A stretch of 64,000 bases of DNA from Bacteroidota bacterium (GTDB taxonomy: Bacteria; Bacteroidota; Bacteroidia; Flavobacteriales; Schleiferiaceae), in contig VGFU01000002.1 in assembly GCA_016868755.1 (NCBI GenBank), positions 45,801 to 109,800 of the forward strand, written 5' to 3'. The notes beneath the pieces were generated by a model. It worked only from the letters and a program-made list of their open reading frames with translations. It had not been told where the DNA came from and ran no database searches. Position 1 is the first letter of the stretch; every line of letters starts with the position of its first letter. The position numbers and the translations under genes are program-made. Shown here one piece after another: positions 52,466 to 60,972 of the stretch.

Positions 52466-52497
52466 ATGGTTAAACATCTAAAACAATGGTTAAACAT
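52466..52497. promoter_or_regulatory. Two 12-base near-palindromic repeats, probable operator of yceI
   Basis: ATGGTTAAACAT occurs at 52466-52477 and again, identical, at 52486-52497. Each is palindromic at 10 of 12 positions around TTAA. Their 20-base period places both on one face of the helix, directly upstream of the -7 element and over the expected -33 region. This looks like a cooperative binding site for a dimeric regulator, which I cannot identify. Confidence 0.65.
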
Positions 52498-52517
52498 GTT
52501 GTCGGGTTCTGCGCGGA

Positions 52518-52823
52518 CTATTTTTTAGCGCGGAACACGCGGCGCTCCAACCAAATGGTGCCGTAGGGCAGCAGGGAAGCCAAACCAAAGGCAAGGACCC
52601 GAGCGAGCGGCCAGCGCTCCGCATACCAAACGGCCGCGAGGAGTCCGCAAAATGCTAGAAATAAGGCGCCGTGAGCCATGCCAACCCACTGATTGGGCCA
52701 CAAAATACCCCAACCATACTTCAGCGGCATGCTGGCTCCAAAGGCTAAGTAGCTGACTCCTTCGGCAACGGCGACGCCCCGAAAAAGCTGAACCAACGTC
52801 GAATTTGTGGATTTACTTTCCAA
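52518..52823 (-). CDS. DUF3817 membrane protein
   Basis: The 101-residue protein has three hydrophobic segments (about 15-35, 42-62 and 73-92) and the DUF3817 pattern LFRGVAVAEGVSYLAF, PNQWVGMAHGALFLAF and LPYGTIWLERRV. Function is unknown. Length is typical of the family. It overlaps the 3' end of mnmE by 11 bases and is probably cotranscribed with it. Confidence 0.85.
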   Translation of the reverse strand: MESKSTNSTLVQLFRGVAVAEGVSYLAFGASMPLKYGWGILWPNQWVGMAHGALFLAFCGLLAAVWYAERWPLARVLAFGLASLLPYGTIWLERRVFRAKK

Positions 52824-54162
52824 TGCAAAAGGAACTAAAAATGGAACCTAAAAGGTCGTCAGCGGTAATTTCACCCGTAATGCTGCCGAGGTGGCGCAGG
52901 GCTTCGCGCAAGTCGTAGGCCACCAATTCGCCGCTTGCCTGCGCTTGAAGCTGTTCCTGCACGCGCCCCAGGGCCTCAAGGCTCAGCCGAAGGGCTTCGG
53001 CGTGTCGGGTATTGGCAATCAGCACGTCACCTTCGGGTTCGGCACGGTTTACCGTGGCAAGCAGCCGCGATTCGAGTTCGGCGAGGTCGTCTTCGTGCGG
53101 ACCGAGTTCCACGTGTTCCGGAAAACCGTCCATGCGCTGTCCCGGCCAGAGGTCGCGTTTGGTAAGCACAACCAATAGCTCCGCCTCTGGATTTTCCTGC
53201 CGCACCCGTTCCACAAGCTCGTGGGCTTCGCGCGCGGTTGACGCCATGGGGTCAACCAAAATCACGGCAATGTGGGCTTCGCGCAGCTTGGCCCAGGAGC
53301 GCTGAATTCCCATTTGCTCGACCTCGTCGTGGGTGGCGCGAATTCCCGCCGTGTCGATCAGCCGGAACGCAAACGGCCCGAGACGAAACCGTTCTTCGAC
53401 GCTGTCGCGCGTCGTGCCGGGAACCGCGCTAACTAAGGCTCGGTCGTCCCGAAGCAAGCGGTTCAGGAGGGTACTCTTTCCCGCGTTAGGGGCGCCCAGC
53501 AGCACCAAGGGAATGCCTTCGCGAATCGCCTGCCCCTGACGAAAGCTGGCAAACATGCGTTCACACTCCGTGGTGATCCGTTGAAGCACGTCGAGCAGCT
53601 GGTCGCGCTGCGCAAACTCCACGTCTTCGTCGACAAAGTCGAGTTCCAGCTCAATCAGTCCGGCAAAGTCGGTGAGCTGCTGCCGAAGGTCCTGGAGCTT
53701 GCGCGAAACGCTGCCCTTTAGTTGCTTGAGCGCGAGTTCGTGCCCCGCTCGCGATTCCGCCGCAATAAGGTCGCCCACTGCCTCGGCCTGAGCGAGGTCC
53801 AACTTGCCGTGGGCAAAGGCGCGCTGCGTGAACTCCCCCGGAAGAGCAAGCGTGGCCCCCGCCTGAAGCAGCGAATGCATGGCCTCTTCGGCGATGTAGG
53901 GAGCGCCGTGCAGCCCAAATTCGACCACATCTTCACCGGTAAACGAAGCTGGACCTTGAAACCACGTAGCTAAACCGTGGTCCAGCTCGCTGCCGTCCGC
54001 CCGGTTAAAACGGCCCAAAAGGGCCTTGCGCGGCACCCACGGTGACCTGGTCGCAAACAAGCGTTGGGCTATCGCCAGTGCGTCGGGGCCTGACAGGCGA
54101 ATAACGTTCAGTGCACCTAAACCGCGCGCCGTGGCCAATGCTGCGATGGTTGTCGAAATCAC
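52813..54162 (-). CDS. mnmE: tRNA uridine-34 modification GTPase MnmE
   Basis: MnmE, with MnmG, builds the carboxymethylaminomethyl group on wobble uridine 34. The 449-residue protein has the N-terminal folate-binding domain, GAPNAGKSTLLNRLL near 224-238, VPGTTRDSVEE near 249-259, DTAGIR near 272-277 and the C-terminal FCIGK with the conserved Cys. The start is GTG at 54162, matching the family N-terminus (ISTTIAALATARGLGALNVIRL), and a perfect -7 element lies exactly four bases upstream. MnmA, at 9944-11089, thiolates the same base. Confidence 0.96.
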   Translation of the reverse strand: MISTTIAALATARGLGALNVIRLSGPDALAIAQRLFATRSPWVPRKALLGRFNRADGSELDHGLATWFQGPASFTGEDVVEFGLHGAPYIAEEAMHSLLQAGATLALPGEFTQRAFAHGKLDLAQAEAVGDLIAAESRAGHELALKQLKGSVSRKLQDLRQQLTDFAGLIELELDFVDEDVEFAQRDQLLDVLQRITTECERMFASFRQGQAIREGIPLVLLGAPNAGKSTLLNRLLRDDRALVSAVPGTTRDSVEERFRLGPFAFRLIDTAGIRATHDEVEQMGIQRSWAKLREAHIAVILVDPMASTAREAHELVERVRQENPEAELLVVLTKRDLWPGQRMDGFPEHVELGPHEDDLAELESRLLATVNRAEPEGDVLIANTRHAEALRLSLEALGRVQEQLQAQASGELVAYDLREALRHLGSITGEITADDLLGSIFSSFCIGK

Positions 54163-54166
54163 AGGG

Positions 54167-54174
54167 CAAAGATA
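54167..54174 (-). promoter_or_regulatory. -7 promoter element four bases before mnmE
   Basis: TATCTTTG on the minus strand is a perfect consensus match, and four bases (CCCT) separate it from the GTG start at 54162. A leaderless mRNA is predicted. Confidence 0.65.
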
Positions 54175-54208
54175 CCCTGTTCGGCACAGGCTTTGCGAGA
54201 AGGCAGGC

Positions 54209-55144
54209 GTGAAACTGCAATCCGTTTTGGGCTATTCGGTTCTGCTCGTTCTGTCGGTGTCCTGCCGGGTGGATCAGGCTATCGAGGCCGAAGACAGCTG
54301 GTTTTACAGCCGACGCCCCACGCAATCGGTCGCTACGCTGGTCGGCGCCGATACCCTGCACTGGACTCAGGTTGGATCAGGTTCCGATACGCTGGTCCTC
54401 GTTCACGGTTTTGGTCCGTACCCGACTGTGCAGTGGCAGCCGGTGGTTTGGAAGTTCAGCGACACCAAAACCCTTATCGTAGTGGATTTGCTCGGGTTTG
54501 GCCAAAGTACCTCGCCCGATACCTCGATTCGCATCTCGCAGCAGGTTGAGGCGCTGCGGTCTGCACTTGACGCGCATGGCATCGCTCGCATTCATTTAGT
54601 CGGGCATTCCTATGGCGGAATGGTCAGCACCGTGTTTGCCAGCCAGCACCCGGAACGCCTTCGGTCCCTTGTGCTAATTGACCCGCCCCACCGCCATTTT
54701 GAACTCAGCTACCTCGACAGCCTGCAGCAGCAGTGGGGTCGTCCCATCGAAGAAGTGCTGCTGCCGCGCGACCTGGAGAGCTACGACGCGATGATGCAAT
54801 TGAGCGTTTACGACCCGTTCTTTCTGCCGGCATTCATGAAGCAGCAGGTTTTGGAGAACATTTATTCTGAAAACCTGAAGCAGCGAGAGGCGATGCTGCG
54901 CGCGGTCCGGCGCGATGAGGCCTGGATTCGCGAACAGGCACACGGTTGTTCGGTTCCGACGTTGCTGGTTTGGGGTGCTCACGACGCCCTTTTTCCGCCT
55001 CGGGGTGCGGCTATGGTGGCTCAGGATTTTCCGCTAAGCCGCACGGCCCTGATTCCCAAGGCGGGACACCTTCCGCACATGGAACGCCCGTTTGATGTGC
55101 TCGATTCGCTTGAAGCGTTTTTTAACGACCAAGGGCCCAAATAG
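54209..55144 (+). CDS. Alpha/beta hydrolase, probable lipoprotein
   Basis: The 311-residue protein has a lipoprotein-like signal (MKLQSVLGYSVLLVLSVSC, Cys19). An alpha/beta-hydrolase fold follows, with VLVHGFGPYPTVQW as oxyanion region, the nucleophile Ser in LVGHSYGGMVSTVFA, the acid in LLVWGAHDALFPP and the His in GHLPHMERPF. It is probably an envelope-located esterase or related hydrolase of unknown substrate. The GTG at 54209 was preferred because the signal begins there; earlier in-frame starts lie inside mnmE. It converges with the RsmI-like gene with a 23-base overlap. Confidence 0.82.
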   Translation: MKLQSVLGYSVLLVLSVSCRVDQAIEAEDSWFYSRRPTQSVATLVGADTLHWTQVGSGSDTLVLVHGFGPYPTVQWQPVVWKFSDTKTLIVVDLLGFGQSTSPDTSIRISQQVEALRSALDAHGIARIHLVGHSYGGMVSTVFASQHPERLRSLVLIDPPHRHFELSYLDSLQQQWGRPIEEVLLPRDLESYDAMMQLSVYDPFFLPAFMKQQVLENIYSENLKQREAMLRAVRRDEAWIREQAHGCSVPTLLVWGAHDALFPPRGAAMVAQDFPLSRTALIPKAGHLPHMERPFDVLDSLEAFFNDQGPK

Positions 55145-55829
55145 CGGGCTCTTTTGCCGTCAAGGCACCTGGAATGCCTTCGCTTCGCCATGCGCGGACC
55201 GAGCGTCGCTGGACCCATTCGTGCGGACCCGTAAGCCCAAGACCAATAAATAGTTGGGTTTCTGGCTGAAGCGTTTGGCACAATTCGCTAAATAGTTTCG
55301 TGTTCCGGTAGGGCGTTTCGATAAACCACTGGCTTTCGCCCTGAGCAGCATCGCGCTCCATTCGGTTTAGTAGTCCTTTGCGGGCCGTGCTGTCGTGGGG
55401 CAAGTACCCGTGAAAGCGAAACTGCTGCCCGCCGAGTCCGCTCGCCATAAGGCCGAGTAGGAACGACGAGGGGCCGGGCCAAGCCACCACCGAAATTCCC
55501 TCGGCATGAGCTTGAGCAACCACCTCGGCACCTGGGTCGGCCATTCCCGGTGCGCCGGCGTCAGAAATGAGTCCGACATCGTGTCCCGCCCGGCACGCGG
55601 CCAGGGCGGATTTGGCGTCGTTACCGCCGTGTTTGGACCATGAGGTCAACGTGAGTCGCCCCAAATCGCATTCGGTATGCAGCACGCGCAGTTGGGCTCG
55701 CGCAACTTTAGGCGTTTCTACGATCCAAAAGTCAATTCGAGCGACCAGCTCGCGCAATTCAAGGCCGCTCCAGCGGCTAGGGGTTGCGAGCGGAACAGGA
55801 ATCACGTGAAGGGTCCCTAGCCCCGCCAT
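55122..55829 (-). CDS. RsmI-like SAM-dependent methyltransferase
   Basis: The 235-residue protein has the tetrapyrrole-methylase fold: LHVIPVPLATPS near the N-terminus, GLISDAGAPGMADPGAEVV near 83-101 and VVAWPGPSSFLLGLMASG near 114-131. FIETPYRNTKLF near 167-178 and GLGLTGPHEWVQ follow. It resembles RsmI, which 2'-O-methylates C1402 of 16S rRNA, but it is shorter and belongs to a Bacteroidota side group. It overlaps the phosphatase gene by 13 bases in a dnaA-phosphatase-methyltransferase run. The exact target is therefore uncertain. Confidence 0.82.
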   Translation of the reverse strand: MAGLGTLHVIPVPLATPSRWSGLELRELVARIDFWIVETPKVARAQLRVLHTECDLGRLTLTSWSKHGGNDAKSALAACRAGHDVGLISDAGAPGMADPGAEVVAQAHAEGISVVAWPGPSSFLLGLMASGLGGQQFRFHGYLPHDSTARKGLLNRMERDAAQGESQWFIETPYRNTKLFSELCQTLQPETQLFIGLGLTGPHEWVQRRSVRAWRSEGIPGALTAKEPAIWALGR

Positions 55830-56290
55830 CGTTCAAGCCAATTTTGGCTAGCCTCGCGAAGAAGCAAGGCAACCTGTTCAAAACCCTGATCGCCGCCGTA
55901 GTAGGGATCGGGCACCTCCCGTCCTTCGCCGGGAAACGAAGCTTCGAGCATCATCGAAATACGCTCAGTGGCCTGAGAAGGTGCACGCCGTAGAACCTCG
56001 GCCAAATTGGAGCGATCCATCACTAAAATATGGTCAAAATTCTCAAAATCAGCGTCAACGAGCGGTCGAGAAGTCTGATGCGAAATGGAGTGTCCCCAAC
56101 GCCGCACCGACGCTTGAGACCGGGCATCTGGGGCCTCGCCTTGATGGGCCGAACTGGTTCCCGCGCTGTCAACGATCCAACCGTGGTTGGGGCCAAGCTG
56201 CTCAAGGAGTTCGGCCTCCATGAGGCCTTGCGCCACTGGAGATCGGCAAATGTTGCCCAGGCACACCATAAGTACCCGGCGAGGCTCCAT
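55817..56290 (-). CDS. Low-molecular-weight protein tyrosine phosphatase
   Basis: The 157-residue protein has the P-loop VCLGNICRSPVAQGLM with nucleophile Cys10 and Arg16, and the acid loop VPDPYYGGDQGFEQV near 129-143. It is a cytoplasmic LMW-PTP. In Bacteroidota such genes often follow dnaA, as here, with a one-base overlap (TAATG-type). Its physiological substrate is unknown; no tyrosine kinase gene is nearby. Confidence 0.93.
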   Translation of the reverse strand: MEPRRVLMVCLGNICRSPVAQGLMEAELLEQLGPNHGWIVDSAGTSSAHQGEAPDARSQASVRRWGHSISHQTSRPLVDADFENFDHILVMDRSNLAEVLRRAPSQATERISMMLEASFPGEGREVPDPYYGGDQGFEQVALLLREASQNWLERWRG

Positions 56291-57720
56291 TAGGCGAGGG
56301 TAAGCTTCTTGCGAATGTCGTCGACGTAGGTCCGAAAGCGCTTGTCGGTTTCGGTCAAGTTCGAAACCGTGCGGCAGGCGTGCAGCACCGTGGCGTGGTC
56401 TTTATTGCCAATTTGCGTTCCGATAGAAGCCAGCGAGTTCTTAGTCAACTGCTTGGCGAAGTACATCGTGAGTTGCCGTGCCTGAACGATTTCGCGCTTG
56501 CGGGTTTTGCTGCGCAAAAGCTCCACGGGCATATCGAAGTAGTCGCACACGACTTTTTGAATGAAGTCGATCGAAATTTCGCGGGTCGTGTTCTTGACAA
56601 ACTTGTCAATCATCGACTTGGCGAGTTCGACGGTGATGCGCTTGCGGTTCAGCGAAGACTGCGCGAGGAGCGAAATCAACGCGCCCTCGAGTTCGCGAAC
56701 GTTGTTGGTAATGGAGTAGGCGAGGTACTCAATGACGTCGTCGGGCATCTCAATTCCGTCGGCATACAGTTTTTGCCGCAGAATGGCCATGCGCGTCTCG
56801 AGGTCGGGGCGCTGCAGGTCTGCAGAAAGGCCCCACTTAAACCGCGACAGCAAACGCTGTTCCATGACCTGCAGGTCAACCGGAGCGCGGTCTGACGTGA
56901 GGATGATCTGTTTGCCTTGCTGGTGCAAGTGGTTGAAGATCTCAAAAAAGACATCTTGGGTCTTCTCTTTGCCGCTGAACGAGTGCACATCATCCATGAT
57001 CAGCACGTCGATAAGCTGGTAGAAGTGGACGAAATCGTTTTTGGTGTTGTTGCGAATCGCGTCGATGAACTGCTGGGTAAAGCGTTCTGCCGAAACGTAC
57101 AGTACCGTTTTCTCGGGGAACCGATCCTTGATTTCAATGCCGATCGCGTGGGCTAGGTGAGTTTTTCCAAGACCATTGCCTCCATACAAAAGGAGGGGGT
57201 TAAAGGAAGTGCCTCCAGGCTTCTGCGCCACGGCATAGCCTGCGCTTCGCGCTAAGCGGTTGCAGTCGCCTTCAATAAAGTTCTCAAAGCTGTAGTTGGG
57301 GTTTAACTGCGACTCAATGTGAACCTTCTTTAGGCCAGGGATTACAAAGGGATTGCGAATTCCGTCGTCTCCGATGCGCGCGGGCAACGAAATTTGGGGG
57401 TTCTCAATCGGTCCACGGTTTGCCGAAGGAATATCCATGTTCGACGTTCCGAGGTGTGCGGACTCCTGGTCCATCACGATGGAGTAAACCAAACGCGCAT
57501 CACTGCCCATTTCCTTGGTGATGGCGGATTTCAGGAGCTTCACGTAGTTGGCTTCGAGCCACTCGTACACGAATTTTGACGGAACCTGAAGAGTAATAAC
57601 CTTTGCTTGGAGCTTTAAGGGCCGAATCGGCAGAAACCAAGTCTTGTATGCTTGCGGACTAATGTTGTCCTGCACATAGGTCAGACAGTTTCTCCAGACG
57701 GCTTCAGCAGTGCGCTCCAT
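56290..57720 (-). CDS. dnaA: Chromosomal replication initiator DnaA
   Basis: DnaA opens the replication origin. The 476-residue protein has the N-terminal domain (AVWRNCLTYVQDNISPQAYKTWF) and the AAA+ region, with LLYGGNGLGKTHLAHAIG near 177-194 and VLIMDDVHSFSGKEKTQ near 240-256. The C-terminal DNA-binding helix-turn-helix contains IGNKDHATVLHACRTV. The ATG at 57720 gives the usual Bacteroidota N-terminus; a GTG at 57849 would add 43 residues unlike the family. No -7 element was found near the chosen start. Two short genes follow with one- and 13-base overlaps. Confidence 0.95.
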   Translation of the reverse strand: MERTAEAVWRNCLTYVQDNISPQAYKTWFLPIRPLKLQAKVITLQVPSKFVYEWLEANYVKLLKSAITKEMGSDARLVYSIVMDQESAHLGTSNMDIPSANRGPIENPQISLPARIGDDGIRNPFVIPGLKKVHIESQLNPNYSFENFIEGDCNRLARSAGYAVAQKPGGTSFNPLLLYGGNGLGKTHLAHAIGIEIKDRFPEKTVLYVSAERFTQQFIDAIRNNTKNDFVHFYQLIDVLIMDDVHSFSGKEKTQDVFFEIFNHLHQQGKQIILTSDRAPVDLQVMEQRLLSRFKWGLSADLQRPDLETRMAILRQKLYADGIEMPDDVIEYLAYSITNNVRELEGALISLLAQSSLNRKRITVELAKSMIDKFVKNTTREISIDFIQKVVCDYFDMPVELLRSKTRKREIVQARQLTMYFAKQLTKNSLASIGTQIGNKDHATVLHACRTVSNLTETDKRFRTYVDDIRKKLTLA

Positions 57721-57849
57721 CGTTGCGTTTAGGTTAGTAATTTGAGGTGCCGTTAGAGGAGTGGATTGTGGCTGTCGAGCAGCTCGGTCACACTTCCCGT
57801 TTCGGACCACGAAGTTGTCAATTAATTCTGTTGAAAAAAGTTTCGTCAC

Positions 57850-57957
57850 CTCTTGATTTACAAAAAATTTTGTCGTTATACATTTCTAATGAATCGCAAA
57901 AAATGCTGATAAATATTTTGTAACTAACTGATTATAAACGATTAAATACTGAGATTA
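57850..57957. other. AT-rich divergent intergenic region beside dnaA
   Basis: This stretch is far more AT-rich than the rest of the window and separates dnaA from the divergent thioesterase gene. It should hold promoters for both. I see no convincing DnaA box (the best, TTATACATT, fits poorly), so it cannot be called an origin on this evidence. Confidence 0.4.
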
Positions 57958-58371
57958 ATGCTTGTTTCAACATATAAATTAAGGGTGCGCTACGCAGAAA
58001 CCGATAAAATGGGTTATGCCTACTACGGGGTCTATTCAACCTATCTAGAAATCGCTCGGGTTGAAGCATTAAGGTCAATTGGCATTTCGTACGCGACGAT
58101 GGAGTCCGACGGAATTATGCTTCCCGTTCGAGACGTCCGGTTGCGCTATCGACGTCCACTGAAGTACGACGACCTATTTACCATCTCGACGACCATAGCC
58201 TCGTTGCCTGAAGGCAGCCGTTTGCACTTTACGTACCAAATCCACAATGAGGCCGGTGAACTTTGCACGGAGGCAGAAACTACCTTGGTTTTTGCCGACG
58301 CCCAAACCGGTCGACCGATTGCACCCCCCGATTCATTTATTTCAGCCCTACGCCCCTTCGTTAAGGAATAA
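57958..58371 (+). CDS. YbgC/FadM-family acyl-CoA thioesterase
   Basis: The 137-residue single hotdog-fold protein has RYAETDKMGYAYYGVYSTYLEIARVEALR, the 4HBT signature with the catalytic Asp at ETDKMG, and a typical length. Such enzymes hydrolyse acyl-CoA esters in the cytoplasm; the chain preference is not evident. It is divergent from dnaA across the AT-rich region. Its 3' end overlaps the end of the convergent metalloprotease gene by 11 bases. Composition is lower in GC at the 5' end. Confidence 0.9.
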   Translation: MLVSTYKLRVRYAETDKMGYAYYGVYSTYLEIARVEALRSIGISYATMESDGIMLPVRDVRLRYRRPLKYDDLFTISTTIASLPEGSRLHFTYQIHNEAGELCTEAETTLVFADAQTGRPIAPPDSFISALRPFVKE

Positions 58372-59932
58372 CGAGGATACGTGATCGATCCTCGGAAAAA
58401 TAGAACCCGGGTTCAGGAAGTGGCTTGCCTTGGACCAAGTTGAATTTTCTGCCAAGGGCATCCCAAACCGTTCGCGAAGCTTGACTTGGCCATGGCCAAT
58501 GTTCGTTGCTTAGGATAATGAAGTCAGTTGCGCCCTTTGTGGGTTCGTTTAGTTCCAATCCTGGAGACAAAATTTGCCAGGTGCCAAAATCCAATCGAAG
58601 ACCATCTGCGTGAACACCGTTATACTTAATGGTATCTGCATGTAGGACCGCCTCGGCAAATTGGGTGAAGCTGGTCGAACTCGACAGACTGTACAGCGCT
58701 TCCATAACCAGGCCGTCCATGACGGCGCCTCCAAGGCGTTGGCGTCCGCGCACCAGAGCATCGACCAGCACGTTGGTGTGGCTGTAAGGCCCTGTGAATA
58801 CAAGGCCAGGATACATTTTCTGCGTACTGTTCAGCGCAGACCGGCCGGCCCAAAAGGTGTTATGTCCGTCCCAGGTGAACACGTCGGCCCAGCGATTTGG
58901 GCTCCATTCGAGCGACCACGAAACCGCAAAGTAGTCGCAGATCGCTTCTTCGAGTGCTTGGCGCTGAACCGAAATGTTGGTGCCCGGCGCTGCGGCGTAG
59001 CACATCGCGTGGCCGTACTCGTGAACCAGCACGTCGGGGTCCTCGGCGTCGTCCACACCGCCTTCGCCGAAATAAAGCCGGGGTGGATTTGTGGCGTAGT
59101 CAAACGCACTTTGGTCCGCACCGCCGTACGCGTTAACGTCTACCGGAATCGAGTAGTGGACCATGCTTCCGTAGCCTAGGGTGGCCATTCGGGACTTCCA
59201 AGCGTTTAGGTGAAAGAGCGCGTTAAGCATTTCAAATTCCGCGTCGGACCGGCTAAAAACGGCGTTCGAACTGGTAAGTACGGGGACCGTCACCGCGGGC
59301 GGATCAAATTCTTGAATGCTCGCAGCAGAATTGGCGAGCACAAATCCGCTCCCGTTCCACGTTACGCGTACCGACACGCTTTGGCGCAAGCTATCAAGCA
59401 CCGCGGCGTTTCCATCGTTCCCATCGACGTAGAGCCCGCCGTACGGCACGTTGGCACGGCTCAGAGGGTCAGGAGCAAACACTTTGGCGCTGATGAGCGT
59501 ATCGAAGCGGCGGACCAAATCCAGCGAGTCCAGAAGTCGTCCGTTGGCGTCGTGCCAACGTCGCACGCGGCGCAGCGGGTGCGGCCGGTAGTCCTCGGAA
59601 CGCTGTGCCGCAATCCACTGCTGGTCCCGGATGAGCCACACTCGGTCGGCGTTCTCGTCCATGGGGTGCGGACCCGGGTGCCCTTCAGGCAGTTCGGGGA
59701 ACACATGGCGCTCGGTTTGGCCGTCGGGCGTCCGCACGATTACGGCTTCGGCACCTTCGATCCACACGCCGTCGAGGTAGCCCTGCAGGCGTTCGTAGCG
59801 CCGCCATGGCGTTGCGAGGTCCGCGTACGTGCGCCATTCGACTTCGGCTCGGACGGGAACCTCCGGGGCGGATTGCCCGAACAAAGCCGTGGCTGTCGGA
59901 ACGAAAAGCAAGGACCAGAAGAAACGGTTCAT
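58361..59932 (-). CDS. Secreted gluzincin-type metalloprotease with probable T9SS C-terminus
   Basis: The 523-residue protein has a signal peptide (MNRFFWSLLFVPTATALFGQ), a long N-terminal prodomain-like part and a zinc protease core, with VLVHEYGHAMCYAA near 303-316 (HExxH) and LEEAICDYFAVSW near 329-341 giving the third ligand. This recalls M36/fungalysin-like or thermolysin-like gluzincins. The last 60 residues (VWDALGRKFNLV, PGFYFSEDRSRILVIP) match the type-A T9SS sorting domain pattern, so it is likely released through type IX secretion. It is divergent in family from the subtilase but shares the same export route. ribD lies upstream, overlapping by 4 bases. Confidence 0.82.
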   Translation of the reverse strand: MNRFFWSLLFVPTATALFGQSAPEVPVRAEVEWRTYADLATPWRRYERLQGYLDGVWIEGAEAVIVRTPDGQTERHVFPELPEGHPGPHPMDENADRVWLIRDQQWIAAQRSEDYRPHPLRRVRRWHDANGRLLDSLDLVRRFDTLISAKVFAPDPLSRANVPYGGLYVDGNDGNAAVLDSLRQSVSVRVTWNGSGFVLANSAASIQEFDPPAVTVPVLTSSNAVFSRSDAEFEMLNALFHLNAWKSRMATLGYGSMVHYSIPVDVNAYGGADQSAFDYATNPPRLYFGEGGVDDAEDPDVLVHEYGHAMCYAAAPGTNISVQRQALEEAICDYFAVSWSLEWSPNRWADVFTWDGHNTFWAGRSALNSTQKMYPGLVFTGPYSHTNVLVDALVRGRQRLGGAVMDGLVMEALYSLSSSTSFTQFAEAVLHADTIKYNGVHADGLRLDFGTWQILSPGLELNEPTKGATDFIILSNEHWPWPSQASRTVWDALGRKFNLVQGKPLPEPGFYFSEDRSRILVIP

Positions 59933-60942
59933 GCGTTTTTAACGTTTAGCGCGTGGTGAAGTTCATCGCTTCCATAGCGTCCCAAAGGCGTCCAGTCCGC
60001 GCTCATCTTGGGAGCGCCAACGCCGTGCGGGGGTAAGGTTTGCGGAGCCGTCCAGCGGTACGCTTCGTTCCAAAGTCCGATCGACCCAAACGCTGCCAGG
60101 GTTTGAGCGCCCCCCTCGACCATTAAACTTCGAAGCCCTGAGGAAGCCAGCAGGCGAGGAAGGGCTTCTGCCACCGATTCGCCGGGTTCGGGCGTCCAAA
60201 TAATCCAGCCTTCGCGTCGAGCCTGCTCGTCTGCATCAGGATTTAAGGGCCGAGTTGCCCACATGATGCGCGTGATTTCGGGACCGGCCACGGCGCGCAG
60301 GGTGCCTTGGGTGCGGTCGGCCAGCCAGGTTCCGGCCCCCACCAACAGCGCCCCACAGGTTTGCCTCAGGCGATGGGACCAAACGTGCGCCTCCGCCCCG
60401 GTAACCGACCAGGGTCCTGGGTGCTCCGGGCTTCGCGGACCATCAATTTGTCCTCGGGCATCTTGGGCCCACTTGAGTACGACCCACGGGCGTCCGGTGC
60501 GCATAGCGTGCAAAAATCCGCGGTTCATTGCCTCGGCACGAGCTGATTCAACGCCCACCTCAACCCGGCAACCTGCAGCGCGAAGCATCGAAATTCCGCG
60601 CCCCGCAACCAGCGGATTGGGATCCTCCACGGCGACCACAACCCGTCCAATTTGGTGCTCAATTAATGCCAAGCTGCAGGGACCCGTGCGGCCCTGGTGG
60701 CTGCAGGGCTCCAACGTCACATAAAGCGTTGCATCAGGCAGAAGCCCTGCGTCGGCCGCCTGAACCGACCGCAACGCCATGATTTCAGCGTGCGGCTCGC
60801 CCGCCCGATGGTGGTAGCCCTCGCCGAGAATTCGTCCCTCGTGCACGAGGACTGCTCCAACCAAGGGATTGGGAAACGTGAAACCGGTCCCTTGGGCCGC
60901 AAGGTCAAGGGCGCGCTGCATGAACAGGGAGTCGGATCGCAC
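59929..60942 (-). CDS. ribD: Bifunctional riboflavin deaminase/reductase RibD
   Basis: RibD carries out two steps of riboflavin synthesis, deamination and side-chain reduction. The 337-residue protein has the zinc deaminase site GEPHAEIMAL near 49-58 and LEPCSHQGRTGPC near 78-90. An N-terminal NPLVGAV motif and a C-terminal reductase domain (about 150-337, VVLKWAQDARGQIDGP and LMVEGGAQTLAAF) complete it. The GTG at 60942 is preferred over a longer frame because a -7-like element sits exactly four bases upstream. It is divergent from prmC, with start codons 30 bases apart, and overlaps the metalloprotease gene by 4 bases. Confidence 0.94.
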   Translation of the reverse strand: MRSDSLFMQRALDLAAQGTGFTFPNPLVGAVLVHEGRILGEGYHHRAGEPHAEIMALRSVQAADAGLLPDATLYVTLEPCSHQGRTGPCSLALIEHQIGRVVVAVEDPNPLVAGRGISMLRAAGCRVEVGVESARAEAMNRGFLHAMRTGRPWVVLKWAQDARGQIDGPRSPEHPGPWSVTGAEAHVWSHRLRQTCGALLVGAGTWLADRTQGTLRAVAGPEITRIMWATRPLNPDADEQARREGWIIWTPEPGESVAEALPRLLASSGLRSLMVEGGAQTLAAFGSIGLWNEAYRWTAPQTLPPHGVGAPKMSADWTPLGRYGSDELHHALNVKNA

Positions 60943-60946
60943 TCCG

Positions 60947-60954
60947 CGAAGGTA
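60947..60954 (-). promoter_or_regulatory. -7 promoter element four bases before ribD
   Basis: TACCTTCG on the minus strand fits seven of eight consensus positions, with four bases to the ribD GTG. It is 6 bases from the oppositely directed prmC element. Confidence 0.55.
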
Positions 60955-60960
60955 CAGCCC

Positions 60961-60968
60961 TACCTTTG
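60961..60968 (+). promoter_or_regulatory. -7 promoter element four bases before prmC
   Basis: TACCTTTG is a perfect consensus match, and CTGC separates it from the prmC GTG at 60973. It predicts a leaderless prmC mRNA. Confidence 0.65.
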
Positions 60969-60972
60969 CTGC

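Noticed and set aside
57721..57849. N-terminal extension of DnaA from a GTG at 57849
   Set aside because: The 43 added residues do not resemble DnaA, and the ATG at 57720 gives the usual family N-terminus.
57720..57957. Possible replication origin next to dnaA
   Set aside because: The region is AT-rich and lies beside dnaA, but no near-consensus DnaA box (TTATCCACA) is present on either strand; the best candidate TTATACATT is too poor.
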